Assembly (NCBI RefSeq): GCF_041449215.1
Contig: NZ_JBGNFV010000001.1
Coordinates: forward strand, 1,587,001 to 1,651,000
Direction: 5' to 3'
From: Roseivirga sp. BDSF3-8
GTDB lineage: Bacteria; Bacteroidota; Bacteroidia; Cytophagales; Cyclobacteriaceae
Length of the DNA: 64,000 bases
The notes under the pieces are model-generated. The model ran no database searches. It was not told the origin of the DNA and saw only the letters and a program-made list of their open reading frames with translations. Position numbers and translations under genes: made by a program. Shown piece by piece: positions 1 to 7,304 of the stretch. Positions within the stretch are counted from its first letter, which is position 1. Every line of letters starts with the position of its first letter.

Positions 1-807
1 GCCTACGGAGCTAACTATGAGGACAAATTATATGTAGGTTTAAGCGTAGGCTTTCACTCAATAGACTATGAGCAGCTACGTACCTACTCAGAAATACATA
101 CTGAAACAGAGCTGGATCAACTCACGCTTACTGAGTATCTGGACATTCGCGGTTCAGGAGTTGACTTCTCAGCAGGCATTATTTACCGCCCGATAGAGTC
201 GCTAACCATTGGGGTAAGGGGTAAAACACCTACATGGTATACTATCGAAGAAAACTTTGAAACGACTCTAATCGCTGACTTCCTTTTCCCAACGCAGGAG
301 TCGTTTGACCAAACTTACCTTTTTAACCCCTATGAATACAATCTGCGTACTCCAGCGGAGATTGGTGGTGGTGTAACGTATTTCTTCGGTAACTATGGCT
401 TTTTATCAGTAGATGCTGATTATAAAAACTATTCATCCATAAACCTTTCAGGAGCAGGGGCCGATCCTTTCAGATTTGAAAATGAAGAAATAGACCTGAT
501 CGCACAGAATGCACTGAATATCAGAGCTGGGGGTGAAGTAAGGTTAGACCCGTTCCGTATCCGGCTTGGATATGCCCACTACGGAGACCCTACTGAGGGA
601 GTGGATGACCTGGACCGTTCACGTACTGAGTTTAGCGGAGGGGTAGGCTTCAGGGCAGAAACATTTTATGTTGACTTTGCTCTGACTCAAACCAATTATA
701 ACTCGGCCATAACTCCTTATCCTTTACCTGAAACGCTGAGTAATAACTTTGCTACTTTTGAAAACAAGCGCCTTACAGCTTCAATTACCGCAGGTTTTAC
801 TTTCTAA
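1..807 (+). CDS. FadL/OmpP1-type outer membrane transporter, 3' part
   Basis: The reading frame is open from the first base, so the N-terminus lies outside the window; 268 codons remain before the TAA. What is visible is a chain of alternating amphipathic beta-strands ending in an aromatic residue (the last residues are AGFTF), as expected of an outer membrane barrel. The segment with RGKTPTWY, then the periplasmic/extracellular loops and the closing strands, resembles the OmpP1/FadL/TodX family that moves long-chain fatty acids or other hydrophobic compounds across the outer membrane. The stop codon overlaps by 4 bases the stop of the convergent aroK gene. The family call is from overall pattern, so substrate is unknown. 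Confidence 0.7.
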   Translation, partial: AYGANYEDKLYVGLSVGFHSIDYEQLRTYSEIHTETELDQLTLTEYLDIRGSGVDFSAGIIYRPIESLTIGVRGKTPTWYTIEENFETTLIADFLFPTQESFDQTYLFNPYEYNLRTPAEIGGGVTYFFGNYGFLSVDADYKNYSSINLSGAGADPFRFENEEIDLIAQNALNIRAGGEVRLDPFRIRLGYAHYGDPTEGVDDLDRSRTEFSGGVGFRAETFYVDFALTQTNYNSAITPYPLPETLSNNFATFENKRLTASITAGFTF

Positions 808-1325
808 AAACTTCTGAGAATTTCCTCAGCCACCATTTCAGGGCTTTTACCGGTGGCAGCTATGATATGCCGGGCTCTCTCGTAGTAGGGAACCCGGTTT
901 TTTAATTTATCTGAAAGAAGCTTAATAAGCTCTTCCCCACTATGTTCTTTAAGTAAAGGCCGCTTCTCCTTCCCTTCTTTTTCCAGACGCTTGAAAATCT
1001 CAGCAGGATCTACCTCAATGTAGATAATGGCACCGCTCGTCTGCATTACTTCTATATTATTATAAAAGCAGGGGGTGCCTCCTCCACAAGCAATAACGGA
1101 AGTAGGATATCGTACGACTACCTGCCTGAGCACTTCGGCTTCTTTCCTTCGAAAATAGTCCTCCCCTTTTTCACTAAAAATTTGAGTGACGTGCATTCCG
1201 CATGCGGCCTCTATCTGGTCGTCAAGGTCTATAAAATCAATTCCCCATTCCCGGGAAATAAGTTTACCGGTGGTGGATTTTCCACTACCAGGCATGCCGG
1301 TCAGAAAGGTTCGCCTAGGGTTCAT
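804..1325 (-). CDS. aroK: shikimate kinase
   Basis: A 173-residue protein, the normal length for the family. It phosphorylates shikimate at the 3-hydroxyl in the chorismate pathway, in the cytoplasm. The Walker A P-loop GMPGSGKST is at residues 10-18, followed by the shikimate-binding FIDLDDQIE segment (about 31-39), the ACGGGTPC glycine motif near residue 80, and the lid segment with KRPLL near 122. The start ATG lies 1 base after the stop of the upstream permease gene, so it is the last gene of a leftward run DUF1599 - DoxX-like - permease - aroK. It converges with the FadL-type gene, the stop codons overlapping. Nothing is unusual about the sequence. Confidence 0.96.
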   Translation of the reverse strand: MNPRRTFLTGMPGSGKSTTGKLISREWGIDFIDLDDQIEAACGMHVTQIFSEKGEDYFRRKEAEVLRQVVVRYPTSVIACGGGTPCFYNNIEVMQTSGAIIYIEVDPAEIFKRLEKEGKEKRPLLKEHSGEELIKLLSDKLKNRVPYYERARHIIAATGKSPEMVAEEILRSF

Positions 1326-1326
1326 A

Positions 1327-2385
1327 TCAGCTTAGTCTTACCCGGGGATCTAGCAGGGCATATACAATATCCACGAAAATGTTAATGACCACAAAGACGA
1401 GAGCGATGAATAATACAGCTCCCATAACTACAGGAAAATCAAGGCTCTGGACAGCACTGATAGTTACGTAACCGAGGCCTTTCCAGTCGAAGATATATTC
1501 AACGAAGAAGGCACCCGCCATAAGGGAGGCCAGCCAGCCGGATACGGCTGTAATCACAGGGTTTAGTGCATTTTTGAGGGCGTGTTTGGTAACCACCTTA
1601 TAAAAGCGAAGCCCTTTAGCCTGAGCGGTACGTATGTAATCCTGGCTCAACACCTCCAGCATGGAGCTTCGGGTGAGTTGTACTATTATCGACAATGGCC
1701 TGATACCAAGGGTAAATGCAGGCAAGATGAGGTTTTCCAGATGTAGCTCCCTGCCATAAATAGCATCATTCACCCATAATTGTCCGGTTAGGTTCAGGCC
1801 GGTATAGTCCGCGAGATAGTAACCAAAAATCATGGCAATGATAATAGCACTCACAAAGGAAGGCACCGAGATACCTAGCACCGATGTTGAAACCAGAAAA
1901 TGATCCCAGAAGGAGTTTTGGTAAAGGGCAGAAATAAGCCCGAACATAACCCCTAATGCGGTGGCAAGTACCATAGCCGCAATGGCAAGCCAAAGCGTAG
2001 CCTCTACATTTTCAAGAATAACCTCTCCCACCCGGCGGTTTGTCTGAAAGCTTCTGCGCAGGTAGGGGGCCTTAACTACCAGTACGTCATCACCACCCAC
2101 TCCGAATAGGATGGTGTATTCATATTTCATTTCGTTCTCCGGCGTATCCTCATGAACAGAAACAGGCGACAGGTCATTAAGGTACCGACCTAATTGCACC
2201 ATGAGGGGCTTATCCAGGCCAAGCTCTTTTTTAATCGCCTCCTGTGTGGAGATATCAGTCCGCTGCCCCGCCATCATCGCTACCGGGTCTCCCGGCAGGG
2301 CATGAAACAGGAAGAACACGACCAGGACAACTCCTAAAACAACAAGGAGTCCGTAGAATAAACGTTTAAATATGAATTTTAACAT
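1327..2385 (-). CDS. DppB/OppB-type ABC transporter permease
   Basis: A 352-residue inner membrane protein of the binding-protein-dependent transport family used for peptides or nickel. An N-terminal membrane segment (about 8-30) with the family signature FFLFHALPGDP is followed by a large periplasmic domain (about 40-130) and then five hydrophobic segments. The cytoplasmic EAA loop that docks on the ATPase is visible around residues 245-275 (YIRTAQAKGL, HALKNALNPVIT). No ATPase, second permease (DppC) or binding protein is adjacent, so partners must be encoded elsewhere. It sits 14 bases downstream of the DoxX-like gene and 1 base upstream of aroK. The neighbours share no obvious pathway with it, so co-transcription may be housekeeping only. 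Confidence 0.88.
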   Translation of the reverse strand: MLKFIFKRLFYGLLVVLGVVLVVFFLFHALPGDPVAMMAGQRTDISTQEAIKKELGLDKPLMVQLGRYLNDLSPVSVHEDTPENEMKYEYTILFGVGGDDVLVVKAPYLRRSFQTNRRVGEVILENVEATLWLAIAAMVLATALGVMFGLISALYQNSFWDHFLVSTSVLGISVPSFVSAIIIAMIFGYYLADYTGLNLTGQLWVNDAIYGRELHLENLILPAFTLGIRPLSIIVQLTRSSMLEVLSQDYIRTAQAKGLRFYKVVTKHALKNALNPVITAVSGWLASLMAGAFFVEYIFDWKGLGYVTISAVQSLDFPVVMGAVLFIALVFVVINIFVDIVYALLDPRVRLS

Positions 2386-2399
2386 TAAATCAGCTTTAC

Positions 2400-3506
2400 T
2401 TACCTGGCCGCCAGCCTGTTTATTTCAGCTACGGAGGGAAGATCATTGTAATGCCATTTACCTTTAACCGTTCCCTCATCCAGCAACACTATTCCCGGGT
2501 TAGACCTGATAATGGTTTTCAATACGGTGGCATCAGCAAAATAATAAGGCACATTCAGCCCTTTTTCTTTGAGAAATGAGTCCAGTTTCTGTCCGCTCGT
2601 TGAGGTAAGGATGACAGGCTCAATATTAGCAGGCAGGCGGGCTAGCAGACTCTTGATTTCCTCCAGGCTCTCTGCATCAGTCTTGTCAGTATTGTACATG
2701 ATAAATGCCAGCTTACTGCCAACAAAGCTTTGCTCTGTAAAATCGCCTTCGTCATTCCACAGATTATAGTCCGTGATTTTAGCCTGCGCTTCCGGATTGA
2801 GCAACTTCATTTCCTTGAACTCATATGCCGGATCCGTAGGATAGTCCCTGAAGGCCTCCTCTTTACCATCCTTCACCATAATGTACTCGTATTGCAGTGG
2901 TTCGCTGGCCTGCATATCAGTAGGGATGCTGGTGCCCACTTTATAAGCGCGGAAGTCCAGGTAAGGCAAGTGCTCTACCGCGTAAATGGCAATACCTACA
3001 CAAACGACGGTAACTCCAAGCATGACAAAGTCCGCAGCCTTGCTTTTGTTGAAAGTAATTCCTTTACGTCCACCGGCATATAAATAAAGAGCCATGATGA
3101 AAATAAGGATAAGCAGGATCACATCTTTTGAGAAAGATTCCCAGGGGGTAAGCTTAATCGCATCTCCAAAACAGCCACAGTCGGTGACCTTATTAAAGTA
3201 AGCGGAATAAAATGTGAGGAAGGTAAAGAAGACAATGGTAAGCATAAGCAAAGCCACTGTGATCCGCAGTCTGTACTTTATAAGGAGAGCCACGCCAAGT
3301 ATCACCTCTAACACACACAGAAAGATACTCAGGGGTAGTACATAGGGCACAAAGGCGAGGAATAAATCGCCAAAATCTTCTGCAAATACGTGGAAATATT
3401 CCTCCAGTTTAATGGCAGTACCAACCGGGTCATTGATCTTAATAAGCCCTGAAAAAATAAAAAGTCCCCCTACCAGTATCCTGGAAACATTGAATATAGC
3501 TTTCAT
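2400..3506 (-). CDS. DoxX/MauE-like membrane protein with C-terminal thioredoxin-like domain
   Basis: A 368-residue protein. The first about 190 residues hold an N-terminal anchor plus several hydrophobic helices of the DoxX/MauE type, with GLIKINDPVGTA near residue 20 and the conserved cysteine pair DCGCFG near residue 108. The C-terminal part (about 265-365) looks like a thioredoxin-fold module (KLAFIMYNTD, then VPYYFAD and NPGIVLLDEG) but has no CxxC active site, so if it is redox-active the two cysteines of the membrane part are the likely centre. Families of this kind are common in Bacteroidota and are usually annotated only as DoxX family. Its start overlaps the stop of the DUF1599 gene by 4 bases (ATGA), which implies translational coupling. 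Function is not established. Confidence 0.8.
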   Translation of the reverse strand: MKAIFNVSRILVGGLFIFSGLIKINDPVGTAIKLEEYFHVFAEDFGDLFLAFVPYVLPLSIFLCVLEVILGVALLIKYRLRITVALLMLTIVFFTFLTFYSAYFNKVTDCGCFGDAIKLTPWESFSKDVILLILIFIMALYLYAGGRKGITFNKSKAADFVMLGVTVVCVGIAIYAVEHLPYLDFRAYKVGTSIPTDMQASEPLQYEYIMVKDGKEEAFRDYPTDPAYEFKEMKLLNPEAQAKITDYNLWNDEGDFTEQSFVGSKLAFIMYNTDKTDAESLEEIKSLLARLPANIEPVILTSTSGQKLDSFLKEKGLNVPYYFADATVLKTIIRSNPGIVLLDEGTVKGKWHYNDLPSVAEINRLAAR

Positions 3507-4054
3507 TCTTTTTCGTCTTTCATTTGGATAAGCGCAAACACGGCATAGTTAAGCATATCCTGGTAATTAGCCCTTACACCTTCCGACACAATGGTTTTTC
3601 CCTGGTTATCTTCGATTTGCTTAATGCGGAGAAGCTTCATCAGGATAATGTCCGTAATAGAACTTACCCGCATGTCACGCCATGCCTCTCCATAGTCATG
3701 GTTTTTATTAGACAGAAGCTCCAACGTATCTTCCGCGGCCTTGTTGTACAAATCAATTGCTTCTGCCACTGGCAGTTCCAGGCGGGTATCACCTTCAAGT
3801 TGCAATTGCATCATCGCAATAAGGCAATAATTGATGATGGCCATGAACTCACCCTGCACATTATCTGCTACTTTTTGCTTTCCCTTTTCCTGGATAGAGC
3901 GTACGCGGTTTGCCTTAATAAATATCAGATCCGTCACGGAAGGAAGACGTAAAATACGCCAACTGGCTGTGCCGTAATCGCTGGTTTTCTTTTCGAAAAG
4001 TTCTTTGCAGGAGCTTATGACTTCCTTATATTCGCTTACCGTTTGGCCGACCAA
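3503..4054 (-). CDS. DUF1599 protein with two copies of the domain
   Basis: A 183-residue protein of the DUF1599 family (also described as a nucleotide-modification-associated domain). It contains two internal repeats: residues about 8-80 (KKTSDYGTASWRILR, then LIFIKANRVRSIQEKGKQKV) and about 100-178 (NKNHDYGEAWRDMR, then IILMKLLRIKQIEDNQGKTI). Each copy has the DYG and K..R...IE patterns. The only available start is TTG at 4054: an in-frame TAA lies two codons upstream, and the domain starts immediately. It is the first gene of the leftward run, 26 bases from the divergent folP. Whether it acts on nucleotides is a guess from the family name and its neighbour folP. Confidence 0.85.
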   Translation of the reverse strand: MVGQTVSEYKEVISSCKELFEKKTSDYGTASWRILRLPSVTDLIFIKANRVRSIQEKGKQKVADNVQGEFMAIINYCLIAMMQLQLEGDTRLELPVAEAIDLYNKAAEDTLELLSNKNHDYGEAWRDMRVSSITDIILMKLLRIKQIEDNQGKTIVSEGVRANYQDMLNYAVFALIQMKDEKE

Positions 4055-4080
4055 TTTTTATCTGGTTTTTAGTTGAATTT

Positions 4081-4956
4081 ATGCCCTCCGAGCCGGTTTT
4101 GGACGCGAAAGATACACCATTTTACCAAAAAAAAACACTCAACCTCCGGGGAAAACTCACAGGTACTGAGGCACCTTTGGTAATGGGAATTGTGAATGTA
4201 ACACCCGATTCCTTCTATACCGGTAGCCGGGTAAACGAGGAGAAAGACCTGCTGCTTAGAGCTGAACAAATGCTGACGGATGGGGCAAACATTCTGGATA
4301 TAGGCGGCTATTCCACACGCCCGGGCGCCCAGGATATTTCACCTGCAGAAGAAGAAAAAAGGGTTGTAACGGCCGTTAAAGCCATATATAAGGCTTTTCC
4401 CCAGGCGGTAATTTCGATAGACACCTTTCGGGCAGAGGTGGCGAGAAAAGCAGTAGAAGCAGGCGCAGCTCTGATCAATGATGTAAGTGGCGGAACGTTG
4501 GATGAAAGGATGTTTGAAACCGTCGCACAACTATCTGTTCCTTACGTGCTTATGCACATGAAAGGCACTCCCCAAACCATGAAATCGGAAGCTAATTATC
4601 AAAACCTTTTGGAGGAGATAATGAGTTATTTCAGCGAGAAGGTTCGCGTTTTGACTCGCATGGGTGTAGCCGATATTATTCTGGATCCGGGCTTTGGGTT
4701 TGCAAAAACCATCAACCATAATTTTGAATTACTTAACAAGCTCGAACATTTCCATATCTTTGGACTGCCATTGATGGCAGGGCTATCTCGTAAATCTATG
4801 ATCCACCGTACTCTTCAGGTCACCCCGGAAGAAGCGCTGAACGGAACTACTGTGTGTCATACCATTGCGTTGATAAAAGGAGCTTCTATCCTGCGGGTTC
4901 ATGATGTAAAGGAGGCTTCGCAGGCTATTAAACTGGTGAGATCGACAATTAATTGA
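4081..4956 (+). CDS. folP: dihydropteroate synthase
   Basis: A 291-residue TIM-barrel enzyme that condenses p-aminobenzoate with dihydropterin pyrophosphate in folate synthesis; it is the target of sulfonamides. Diagnostic motifs are MGIVNVTPDSFY (about 37-48, the first DHPS signature), DIGGYSTRPGA (about 79-89, the second signature), ISIDTFR near 118, LINDVSGG near 136, MHMKGTP near 160, DPGFGFAKT near 202 and a C-terminal RVHDV. It is divergent from the DUF1599 gene with only 26 bases between them. The stop TGA overlaps the ATG of cdaA by one base, so the two genes are almost certainly co-transcribed and translationally coupled. Confidence 0.97.
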   Translation: MPSEPVLDAKDTPFYQKKTLNLRGKLTGTEAPLVMGIVNVTPDSFYTGSRVNEEKDLLLRAEQMLTDGANILDIGGYSTRPGAQDISPAEEEKRVVTAVKAIYKAFPQAVISIDTFRAEVARKAVEAGAALINDVSGGTLDERMFETVAQLSVPYVLMHMKGTPQTMKSEANYQNLLEEIMSYFSEKVRVLTRMGVADIILDPGFGFAKTINHNFELLNKLEHFHIFGLPLMAGLSRKSMIHRTLQVTPEEALNGTTVCHTIALIKGASILRVHDVKEASQAIKLVRSTIN

Positions 4957-5855
4957 TGCTAACGTTTGCTATCAGCATAGGATTTCTTAATGTCACCTGG
5001 GTAGATTTTATAGATATCACCCTGGTAAGCATCCTATTGTACCAGGTGTACAAGCTGATGAAAGGCAGCGTGGCGGTAAAGATCTTTATCGGGTTTCTGT
5101 CTCTCTACCTCATCTACCTGGTGGTTCGTGCAGCGCAAATGGAGCTGTTATCCAATATTCTGGGTCAGTTTATGGGTGTGGGTGTACTGGCCATGATCAT
5201 TCTTTTTCAGCAGGAGATCAGAAAATTCCTTCTACTCATCGGCAAGACAACCATTTTCGACAGAGAAAACCTTTTCAAGAGCTTCTCGTTCCGCCGGAAT
5301 CAGCCTGTAGAAAACGTTAATATCACCCCCATCATTGAGGCGTCAAAGTCCCTGGGTGGGAGTAATACCGGAGCGCTTATAGTCATCTCAAAAAGCTCCG
5401 AACTAAAGTTCTATGCTGAAAGCGGAGACTTACTCGATGCACGAATAAGTAAGCGCCTGCTACTCTCCATATTTAACAAGTACAGCCCTCTCCATGATGG
5501 AGCGGTTATTATACATGAAGGAAAGATAAAGGCGGCTCGCTGTATACTCCCTGTAACGGAGCGTGAGGACATCTCCGCACAGCTAGGCTTGCGCCACCGG
5601 GCAGCTATCGGCATGTCAGAAGTGACCGACACCCTGGTGTTGGTGGTCTCTGAAGAAACCGGGCAAATGTCTATCGTGCATGATGGTCGATTACATCATA
5701 ACCTTTCGGCCCCGGAACTCAGAAAAATGATCAATGAATACCTCTTCGAAGAGCGTGCCAGTAAAAAAAGTCGCAAGGCTAAGGAAGAAGGTACAGAAGA
5801 AGATGGTACAGTTAAGAGCAATGAAGAAAAAGAGCTCAATACGACGTCTTCCTGA
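4956..5855 (+). CDS. cdaA: diadenylate cyclase, CdaA type
   Basis: A 299-residue membrane enzyme that makes c-di-AMP from two ATP. Three hydrophobic segments lie in residues about 10-95 and a DisA_N catalytic domain in about 120-260, with the nucleotide-binding motifs LHDGAVII near 178 and RHRAAIG near 212 (the DGA and RHR motifs of diadenylate cyclases). The tail after about 265 is charged and low in complexity (runs of K and E). A TTG three bases upstream also fits the frame, but the ATG at 4956 overlapping the folP stop is the better start. A folP neighbour is commonly seen for this gene in Bacteroidota, in contrast to the glmM/ybbR context in Firmicutes. A strong terminator follows. Confidence 0.94.
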   Translation: MLTFAISIGFLNVTWVDFIDITLVSILLYQVYKLMKGSVAVKIFIGFLSLYLIYLVVRAAQMELLSNILGQFMGVGVLAMIILFQQEIRKFLLLIGKTTIFDRENLFKSFSFRRNQPVENVNITPIIEASKSLGGSNTGALIVISKSSELKFYAESGDLLDARISKRLLLSIFNKYSPLHDGAVIIHEGKIKAARCILPVTEREDISAQLGLRHRAAIGMSEVTDTLVLVVSEETGQMSIVHDGRLHHNLSAPELRKMINEYLFEERASKKSRKAKEEGTEEDGTVKSNEEKELNTTSS

Positions 5856-5872
5856 TTACCCATTCCCCCAAA

Positions 5873-5917
5873 AAAACCAAAAGGCCGCTCTACCAGGTAG
5901 AGCGGCCTTTTGGTTTT
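5873..5917. terminator. bidirectional intrinsic terminator
   Basis: A near-perfect inverted repeat of about 22 bp per arm around a one-base centre (5895). The GC-rich core GGCCGCTCTACC pairs with GGTAGAGCGGCC and is flanked by A-runs on the left and T-runs on the right. It lies between the convergent cdaA and the lipoprotein gene and can serve both strands. Confidence 0.93.
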
Positions 5918-5943
5918 CAGCGCTAAGCCGAATATGTGTCAGA

Positions 5944-6897
5944 TTAGTTTACAGCTTTCACAGTTAACTGAATCTCACCATCAGCACCAGTGCCGGGAAT
6001 TATACTATCCACGATAAGCACACCATAGTTGGCACCACCTGGCTTATCAGTATCTGTCATAAACGCTATTACCGTACCGGCAGTAAGACCTGAAGCGATT
6101 TCAGGATCTCCGCCTGCGGTAGCGTTAGTGAAGGCATTCTGTATCGAAGATGGCGTGTTAAGTTCGTTAAACTGACTTGAACTAAGGGCGGTTATGCGTA
6201 GCTCAGTGTTATTTAACGTGTTCCATCCGCTAAGCGAAAGAATTTCTGAAGGGTAAGCAGCAGGTGAGGCAAGGGTGGCAGCATCAGTATTACCGTAGTA
6301 ATAGCCAAAGTCAATCGTACTGCTAATGTCCTCAGTAGTACCGGTTACATCATCATCAGAGTATATATTTCCATTCTCTGAACTAAAGAACGTATTACTG
6401 GATCCGTCAGCCAGTGGCGCTGCTAATAGGACAGCAGAGTACATATTCACTGCCGGTTCGTTTACAATGATCTCGATAGATTCGGTCGTAGTTTCATTTT
6501 CGTCATCCACTGCCTCAAATTCGATTTCAGTCAGATTATCTGCATCTTCTGCCTCAATAACATAACTAAAGTTGGCATCGAAATCAGTTTGACCAGAAGT
6601 GGTCCTTACGTACTCTTCCAGTGTTTCTGTACGGGTGCCATCTACAACCTTATATATTCTGAGTACATTAAAGCCATTAGGAGCATTTACTGCCACATTT
6701 ACATCAAATGACTCGCCCACAGCCCCTCTGAATACAGGAGCCGTACGGTTGATACTATCCGCATCTTCCCCAGTAAAAGTAAAAGCAGGGCTATCGCCTA
6801 CCCCAATCGGATCAATTTCTTCATCATCCCCGCAACTAAATAGAAAAATAGCGCCCATCATTGCCAAAAGGGCGGCATAATTTGTGAGTCTTCTCAT
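5944..6897 (-). CDS. secreted lipoprotein with Ig-like domain, unknown function
   Basis: A 317-residue protein starting with a typical lipoprotein signal peptide: hydrophobic AALLAMMGAIFLF then a lipobox ending in SC at residue 22, followed by acidic GDDEE, a pattern favouring export to the cell surface in Bacteroidota. The body is rich in T, D, E and N and beta-strand in character. Residues about 40-150 (ending VNEPAVNMYSAV) look like a PKD/cadherin-like fold and residues about 150-317 (LLAAPLADGSSNTFFSS) like a separate all-beta domain often found in such single-copy surface lipoproteins. I cannot assign a function. The gene stands alone, flanked by a terminator and a 407-bp noncoding stretch. 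Confidence 0.75.
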   Translation of the reverse strand: MRRLTNYAALLAMMGAIFLFSCGDDEEIDPIGVGDSPAFTFTGEDADSINRTAPVFRGAVGESFDVNVAVNAPNGFNVLRIYKVVDGTRTETLEEYVRTTSGQTDFDANFSYVIEAEDADNLTEIEFEAVDDENETTTESIEIIVNEPAVNMYSAVLLAAPLADGSSNTFFSSENGNIYSDDDVTGTTEDISSTIDFGYYYGNTDAATLASPAAYPSEILSLSGWNTLNNTELRITALSSSQFNELNTPSSIQNAFTNATAGGDPEIASGLTAGTVIAFMTDTDKPGGANYGVLIVDSIIPGTGADGEIQLTVKAVN

Positions 6898-7304
6898 TAC
6901 CTAAATAAAATTTAAAAGATGGATTAACTGATTGAATACGTGAGTTTCCTAAAAATAAACCTCAAAGAAAGCTGTCAGAGGTTTTTCTCGAAAATAGTTA
7001 AAAAAATATATTCCTTTATACTGATTTTGAAAAGGCTAAAATATCAACCTAATCACATGTAAAACATGGTTACAGGGTAATTGTTTGCTAATATTTTATT
7101 TATTTAAATACCAATAGGTCATTAAAAAATCACATTAAATAGTATTTAAAACAGTTTATTATGAGACGCAGGAAAATTAGCCACCACTCAATGATAGCAA
7201 GTGCAGTTCGTTTATTATTAGATAATTCGCAAATTTAGGCTTTCTGTGAACCCCGCCCCCTTTTAGTGGCCGGGCGCACGATGAAGTAAATTTTCATACA
7301 TACT
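6898..7304. other. AT-rich intergenic region between divergent genes
   Basis: 407 bp between the leftward lipoprotein gene and the rightward peptidase gene, so it should hold both promoters. It is AT-rich with many runs of A and T, apart from a short GC-rich patch at about 7249-7280. I find no exact TAnnTTTG box, no long inverted repeat and no credible gene. Confidence 0.6.

Noticed and set aside
5734-5967. Small plus-strand ORF across the end of cdaA and the terminator
   Set aside because: It is a shadow of cdaA in another frame and runs through the terminator hairpin.
7160-7237. 25-codon ORF MRRRKISHHSMIASAVRL... in the gap before the peptidase gene
   Set aside because: Too short, no family resemblance, no supporting neighbour or start signal; random ORFs of this size are expected in AT-rich gaps.
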